In this document: one piece after another, positions 60,746 through 64,000 of the stretch | Layout: every line of letters begins with the position of its first letter | Position numbering within the stretch: position 1 is the first letter of the stretch | Source: Halobellus clavatus | Lineage (GTDB): Archaea > Halobacteriota > Halobacteria > Halobacteriales > Haloferacaceae | Direction: 5' to 3' | DNA length: 64,000 bases | Assembly: GCF_900107195.1 (NCBI RefSeq) | Contig: NZ_FNPB01000001.1 | Span: 124,001-188,000 of the forward strand | The notes under the pieces: model-generated | Told to the model about the DNA's origin: nothing | The model's input: only the letters and a program-made list of their open reading frames with translations | Database searches by the model: none | Program-made: the position numbers and the translations under genes

Positions 60746-61284
60746 CGGCGATCACGGCCGAACTGACCGTTGTGCTCACCTTCGCACTCCTCACAGCTGT
60801 CGCGGCGACTTTCCTGCGAGACGTTCTCAACGCCATCATCGCATTCGCGGCGTTCAGCTTCGGGATCGCCGTCGCGTGGCTGCTCCTCGCCGCCCCGGAC
60901 GTGGCGCTGACCGAGGCCGCCGTCGGGGCGGGGATCACCACGGTCTTCTTCCTGGTGACGATCGCGAAGACCGTCAGGCCGGGCGGCGAGCGACTCTTCG
61001 AGCCGATCGCGTGGCGCTCGGTCGCGGTGGTCGCCGTCCTGGTCGGGGCGCTGCTCACCACCGTCCGGTCGCTGCCGGCGGTGGGCGCGATGAACTCGCC
61101 GGTCGCGACCTCCCGGATCACGGAATACTACCTCGGAAACGCCTACGATCAGACCGGCGTCGAAAACGCCGTGACCGCCGTGTTGGCCGCCTACCGTGGC
61201 TTCGACACGCTGGGCGAGGCGACGGTCGTCATTGCCGCCGGACTGGCGGTGCTTCTCGTGCTACGACAGGAGGCCTACGTATGA
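60742..61284 (+). CDS. DUF4040 membrane protein, MrpA C-terminal/MbhD-like
   Basis: A 180-residue membrane protein. The first three helices (TVVLTFALLTAVAATFLRDVLNAIIAFAAF) and DVALTEAAVGAGITTVFFLV form the DUF4040 domain, present in the C-terminal part of fused MrpA subunits of Bacillus and encoded separately in archaea. A short MrpB-like extension with VATSRITEYYLGNAYDQTGVENAVTAVLAAYRGFDTLGE follows. It gives the complex its MrpA-end piece. Confidence 0.88.
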   Translation: MTAITAELTVVLTFALLTAVAATFLRDVLNAIIAFAAFSFGIAVAWLLLAAPDVALTEAAVGAGITTVFFLVTIAKTVRPGGERLFEPIAWRSVAVVAVLVGALLTTVRSLPAVGAMNSPVATSRITEYYLGNAYDQTGVENAVTAVLAAYRGFDTLGEATVVIAAGLAVLLVLRQEAYV

Positions 61285-61769
61285 GCAGTGCAGACCAGAA
61301 CCGAACCTACGTCGAGAGTACGATCATTATGACGACGGTCCGCGTCGTCGCCCCGTTCGCGTTCACCTTCGGGCTGTTCGTGATGTTCCACGGCGCGGAG
61401 TCGGCGGGTGGCGGCTTCCAGGGCGGCGTCATCGTCGCTGCAGCCGTCCTGTTGCTCGCGTTCGCGTTCGGAATCGAATCGACGCGTGCGTGGCTCGAAG
61501 GACCGCTCGCGCGTGCCGCGATCGCGGCCGGCGGGGCGGCGTTCACCGTCATCGGTCTCGGTGCGGTGGCGGCGAACGGAGCGTTCCTCGAGTACGAGGC
61601 CTACAACCTCGAAAAGACGGGCGTCAAATACGGTATCGAACTCGTCGAACTCGGGATCGGTGCGATCGTCTCGGGCGTCCTCGTGGGGCTGTTTTTCAGC
61701 CTGGCTCGGGGAGACTTCGAGTCCATCAACGGCAGCGACGCCGACGGGCAGGGAGGTGAGCAGCCGTGA
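61281..61769 (+). CDS. mrpB: Na+/H+ antiporter subunit B
   Basis: A 162-residue MrpB (MnhB domain). It has four helices; the signature HGAESAGGGFQGGVIVAAAVLLLAFAFG at about 36-63 is unmistakable. ATG overlaps the previous stop (ATGA). The stop TGA overlaps the GTG of mrpC. Confidence 0.93.
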   Translation: MSSADQNRTYVESTIIMTTVRVVAPFAFTFGLFVMFHGAESAGGGFQGGVIVAAAVLLLAFAFGIESTRAWLEGPLARAAIAAGGAAFTVIGLGAVAANGAFLEYEAYNLEKTGVKYGIELVELGIGAIVSGVLVGLFFSLARGDFESINGSDADGQGGEQP

Positions 61770-62128
61770 TCGATCTGCTCGCGACCCACTACAACTACCT
61801 GATGTTCGTGGCGCTCGTCGGACTCGGCCTCTACGGCGTCACCGCGAGTTCGAATCTCGTGAAGAAGATCATCGGCCTGAACATCTTCCAGGTCGGGATC
61901 TTCCTGTTCATCGTCACGAGCGGGTACATCGACGGCGGGTCGCCGCCGGTCGTCCACGGCCACGGCGCCGAGACGTACGTCAGCCCGCTGCCGCACGTGC
62001 TGATCCTGACGGCGATCGTCGTCGGCGTGAGCCTGACCGCGGTAGCACTCGCGCTCGTCGTCCGAATCTACGAGGCCTACGGGACGCTTGATGAGGACAC
62101 CATTCGGGAGGTGCGCCTGAATGACTGA
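61766..62128 (+). CDS. mrpC: Na+/H+ antiporter subunit C
   Basis: A 120-residue MrpC, homologous to NuoK of complex I. Three helices; motif GLGLYGVTASSNLVKKIIGLNIFQVGIFLF at about 18-47. Starts with GTG 61766 in GTGA overlap with mrpB. The mrpD start lies within its last codons. Confidence 0.93.
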   Translation: MIDLLATHYNYLMFVALVGLGLYGVTASSNLVKKIIGLNIFQVGIFLFIVTSGYIDGGSPPVVHGHGAETYVSPLPHVLILTAIVVGVSLTAVALALVVRIYEAYGTLDEDTIREVRLND

Positions 62129-63680
62129 CGCGATCGCACTCTTGGTCGCCGTCCCGATCGTCTTCGCGCTGTTCCCCATCGCGTTCGGCGGCCGGTGGGA
62201 GCATATGGGCTGGGGGACCGCCGCGCTCGGAGCGCTCGTCCACCTCGGGCTGTCGCTCACCGTCGCGGCGACGGTGCTCTCGGGCGGCCGGTTCACGTAC
62301 GCCGTCGGCGGCTATACGCCCCCGTTCGGCATCGAACTGGTCGGCGACGGCGTGAGCGCGGTGCTCGTCGTGTTGACGTCGCTGGTGACCGTCGCGGTGG
62401 TCGCCTACGCGCGGCGGGCGGGTCCGCACTCGAACACGTTCTACAGCGAACTACTGGTGCTCACCGCCGGCATCTCCGGGGTGTTCGTCACCGGCGACGT
62501 GTTCAATCTGTACGTGTTCATCGAGATCACGGGGTTAGCGACGTACGCGCTGGTCGCGACCGGCCGCGGGCCAGCCGCGGCGCTTGCGAGCCTGAAGTAC
62601 CTGCTCGTCGGAACGGTCGGCGCCTCGCTGTATCTGCTCGGCGTCGGCTACCTCTACGTCGCGACGGGGACGCTGAACATGGCGGATCTGGCCAGCCAAC
62701 TCTCCTCGGTGGGGTACGGCTCGCCGCTCGTACTGACGGGCTTCGGGCTCATCGTCGTCGGTCTCGCGGTCAAGGCGGCGCTCTTTCCCCTCCACACCTG
62801 GCAGCCCGGCGCGTACGCCGAGTCGCCAGACAGCGTCACCGCGTACATCTCGGCGCTCGTCTCCACCGCGGCCGCGTACGCACTGTTCCGGATCATATAC
62901 GCGGTGTTCACTCCCGCCTTCGACGCCGCGGTCCCGTTCGCGCTCGACGCGCTGGTGATACTGGCGTCGGTGAGCGTCGTCGTCGGCTCCGTCCTGGCCG
63001 TCCTCCAGTCGGACCTCAAGCGGATGCTGGCGTACTCCTCGGTCGCACAGTTCGGCCTGATCGTCGCCGGGTTCGCCATCGCTAACGCGACGGCCGTGAC
63101 CGGCGGGTTGGTCCACCTGATCGGTCACGCAGTGATGAAGGCGGGACTGTTCGTCGGCGTCGGGGCACTCGCCGGCGTCGCGGGTGGGCGGACCGTGGAC
63201 GACTTCGCCGGCCTCGCCGAGCGCGCACCGCTCGTGAGCGCCGCCTTCGCCGTCCTCGCGTTCGCGCTGGTCGGCGTGCCGCCAGCGATCGGCTTCGCCG
63301 GCAAGTGGCACATCGTGCTCGGAGCGGTCGAGGGCGGCCGGTGGGGGGTCGCACTCGTCGCAGTCGTGAGCACGCTCCTGACGCTGGCGTACTTCGCGCG
63401 CGTCGTCGAGCGGATGTACTTCCGCGACGCGCCCGCGCCGGCTGAGGAATCCGTCGCTGCGGCCGCTGACGGTGGCGACGCGGAACTGGCGTCCGACGGC
63501 GGGAGCGACGGCGACGGTGACGCGTCCGGGGCGGCCTCGGACGCGGGAGCCGAACCCGAGACGATCTCGATGACCGCCCGGATCATCGTCGTCGGCGCGG
63601 CCGTCGCGGCGGTCGGCGTGGGTCTGGTCGCCACGGACCTGATTGCGGTCTTCGAACCGGTCCTGGAGGTGTACTTCTAG
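62121..63680 (+). CDS. mrpD: Na+/H+ antiporter subunit D (proton-conducting)
   Basis: A 519-residue proton-translocating subunit homologous to NuoN/M/L. About 14 helices. Proton-path motifs are VFIEITGLATYALVATGRG (Glu near residue 135), LFPLHTWQPGAYAESP (with Lys, His) at about 218-233, and LKRMLAYSSVAQFGLIVAG at about 296-314 (Lys). The loop near residues 440-480 is Ala/Asp/Ser-rich. The next gene begins directly after its stop. Confidence 0.94.
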   Translation: MTDAIALLVAVPIVFALFPIAFGGRWEHMGWGTAALGALVHLGLSLTVAATVLSGGRFTYAVGGYTPPFGIELVGDGVSAVLVVLTSLVTVAVVAYARRAGPHSNTFYSELLVLTAGISGVFVTGDVFNLYVFIEITGLATYALVATGRGPAAALASLKYLLVGTVGASLYLLGVGYLYVATGTLNMADLASQLSSVGYGSPLVLTGFGLIVVGLAVKAALFPLHTWQPGAYAESPDSVTAYISALVSTAAAYALFRIIYAVFTPAFDAAVPFALDALVILASVSVVVGSVLAVLQSDLKRMLAYSSVAQFGLIVAGFAIANATAVTGGLVHLIGHAVMKAGLFVGVGALAGVAGGRTVDDFAGLAERAPLVSAAFAVLAFALVGVPPAIGFAGKWHIVLGAVEGGRWGVALVAVVSTLLTLAYFARVVERMYFRDAPAPAEESVAAAADGGDAELASDGGSDGDGDASGAASDAGAEPETISMTARIIVVGAAVAAVGVGLVATDLIAVFEPVLEVYF

Positions 63681-64000
63681 ATGTCCGAAATAGCGTCTCT
63701 GAGGCCGCTTGCGGCGGTACTACTCCCCGCACTCGGCATTCTGGCGATCGTCGCATCGCAGCGTCGACCGAACATCCGAGAGGGATTCACCATCCTCACC
63801 GCGCTCGCAACCTTCGGGACGGTCGCGAGCCTCGTGCCGTCGGCGCTGTCCGGCGCGACGCACGTGTCCCGGCTGGGGACGTTCGTACCCGGCATCGAAC
63901 TCACGTTGCGCGCCGATCCGCTCGGGATGATCTTCGCGCTCCTCGCGAGCGCGCTGTGGCTCGTCACGAGCTTCTACAGCATCGGATATATGCGCGGCCT
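63681..64000 (+). CDS. second NuoL/MrpD-like antiporter subunit, partial
   Basis: The first 106 residues of another proton-conducting membrane protein; the gene continues beyond the window. It starts MSEIASLRPLAAVLLPALG with hydrophobic helices and ends in LLASALWLVTSFYSIGYMRG, the helix 3-4 junction of the NuoL/M/N fold (S-x-x-Y-S-x-G-Y-M). The ATG directly follows the mrpD stop. It could be MrpA-like (N-terminal part, with DUF4040 encoded separately) or a second MrpD. Confidence 0.85.
   Translation, partial: MSEIASLRPLAAVLLPALGILAIVASQRRPNIREGFTILTALATFGTVASLVPSALSGATHVSRLGTFVPGIELTLRADPLGMIFALLASALWLVTSFYSIGYMRG

Overview
The window is a chromosomal segment of a halophilic archaeon (class Halobacteria). 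The evidence is very high GC, Asp/Glu-rich predicted proteins, leaderless genes with TATA-like boxes about 25-32 bp before the start codon, and typically archaeal genes: LonB, archaeal S-adenosylmethionine synthetase, archaeal NMN adenylyltransferase, Dph2/Dph6 for diphthamide, a glucosyl-3-phosphoglycerate synthase-like transferase and many small zinc-ribbon proteins. I cannot name the genus from sequence alone.

Layout. 1-2.6 kb: the tail of a UspA-like gene and two GT4 glycosyltransferases. 2.6-8.9 kb: small acidic, PRC-barrel and zinc-ribbon genes, then thiI, SAM synthetase, a CYTH-domain protein and an FKBP-type isomerase. 9.2-15.5 kb: a RecA-like/MinD-like pair, a YlbF-like protein, dph2, a SLOG-fold protein, a YkgJ-type Cys-cluster protein, an MBL hydrolase and a winged-helix regulator. 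15.7-24.7 kb: a methyltransferase, a GT2 transferase, an amidohydrolase-like protein, SAM hydrolase (DUF62)-nadM divergent from lonB, a CPBP membrane protease, a LamG lipoprotein gene broken by a 79-bp inverted-repeat element, and an alkyltransferase-like protein without the catalytic Cys. 24.7-28.1 kb: a six-PAS histidine kinase with an unusual C-terminal extension. 28.3-32.1 kb: trpCBA followed by an aldolase that starts archaeal aromatic biosynthesis.

32.1-42.4 kb: housekeeping and stress genes (two micro zinc-finger proteins, Hsp20, Nudix, GpgS-like, MFS, aldo/keto reductase, DHH phosphoesterase, epimerase, ferritin-like protein, DtxR regulator) ending with tRNA-Gln(TTG). 42.4-43.6 kb is a gene-poor, lower-GC stretch next to the tRNA. 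43.6-46.7 kb is a large surface protein whose N-terminal part contains a strikingly AT-rich in-frame segment. 46.9-51.3 kb: HD-domain protein, membrane protein, dph6, nucleotidyltransferase and HTH/zinc-ribbon regulator. 51.3-58.0 kb: a complete oligopeptide-type ABC importer (binding protein, two permeases, two ATPases). 58.1-64.0 kb: a purine phosphoribosyltransferase and, divergently, a multisubunit Na+/H+ antiporter (Mrp) operon E-F-G-DUF4040-B-C-D-D' that runs off the end.

The observations most worth following are: (1) the small palindromic element with a TGA target duplication, whose removal restores a lipoprotein frame exactly; (2) the AT-rich mosaic domain in the surface protein; (3) three loci where a very short leaderless ORF overlaps a GTG-started gene, two of them with the same GGAGGTGG-N4-GTG arrangement, suggesting a translational-coupling leader; and (4) the kinase with a fused extra domain.
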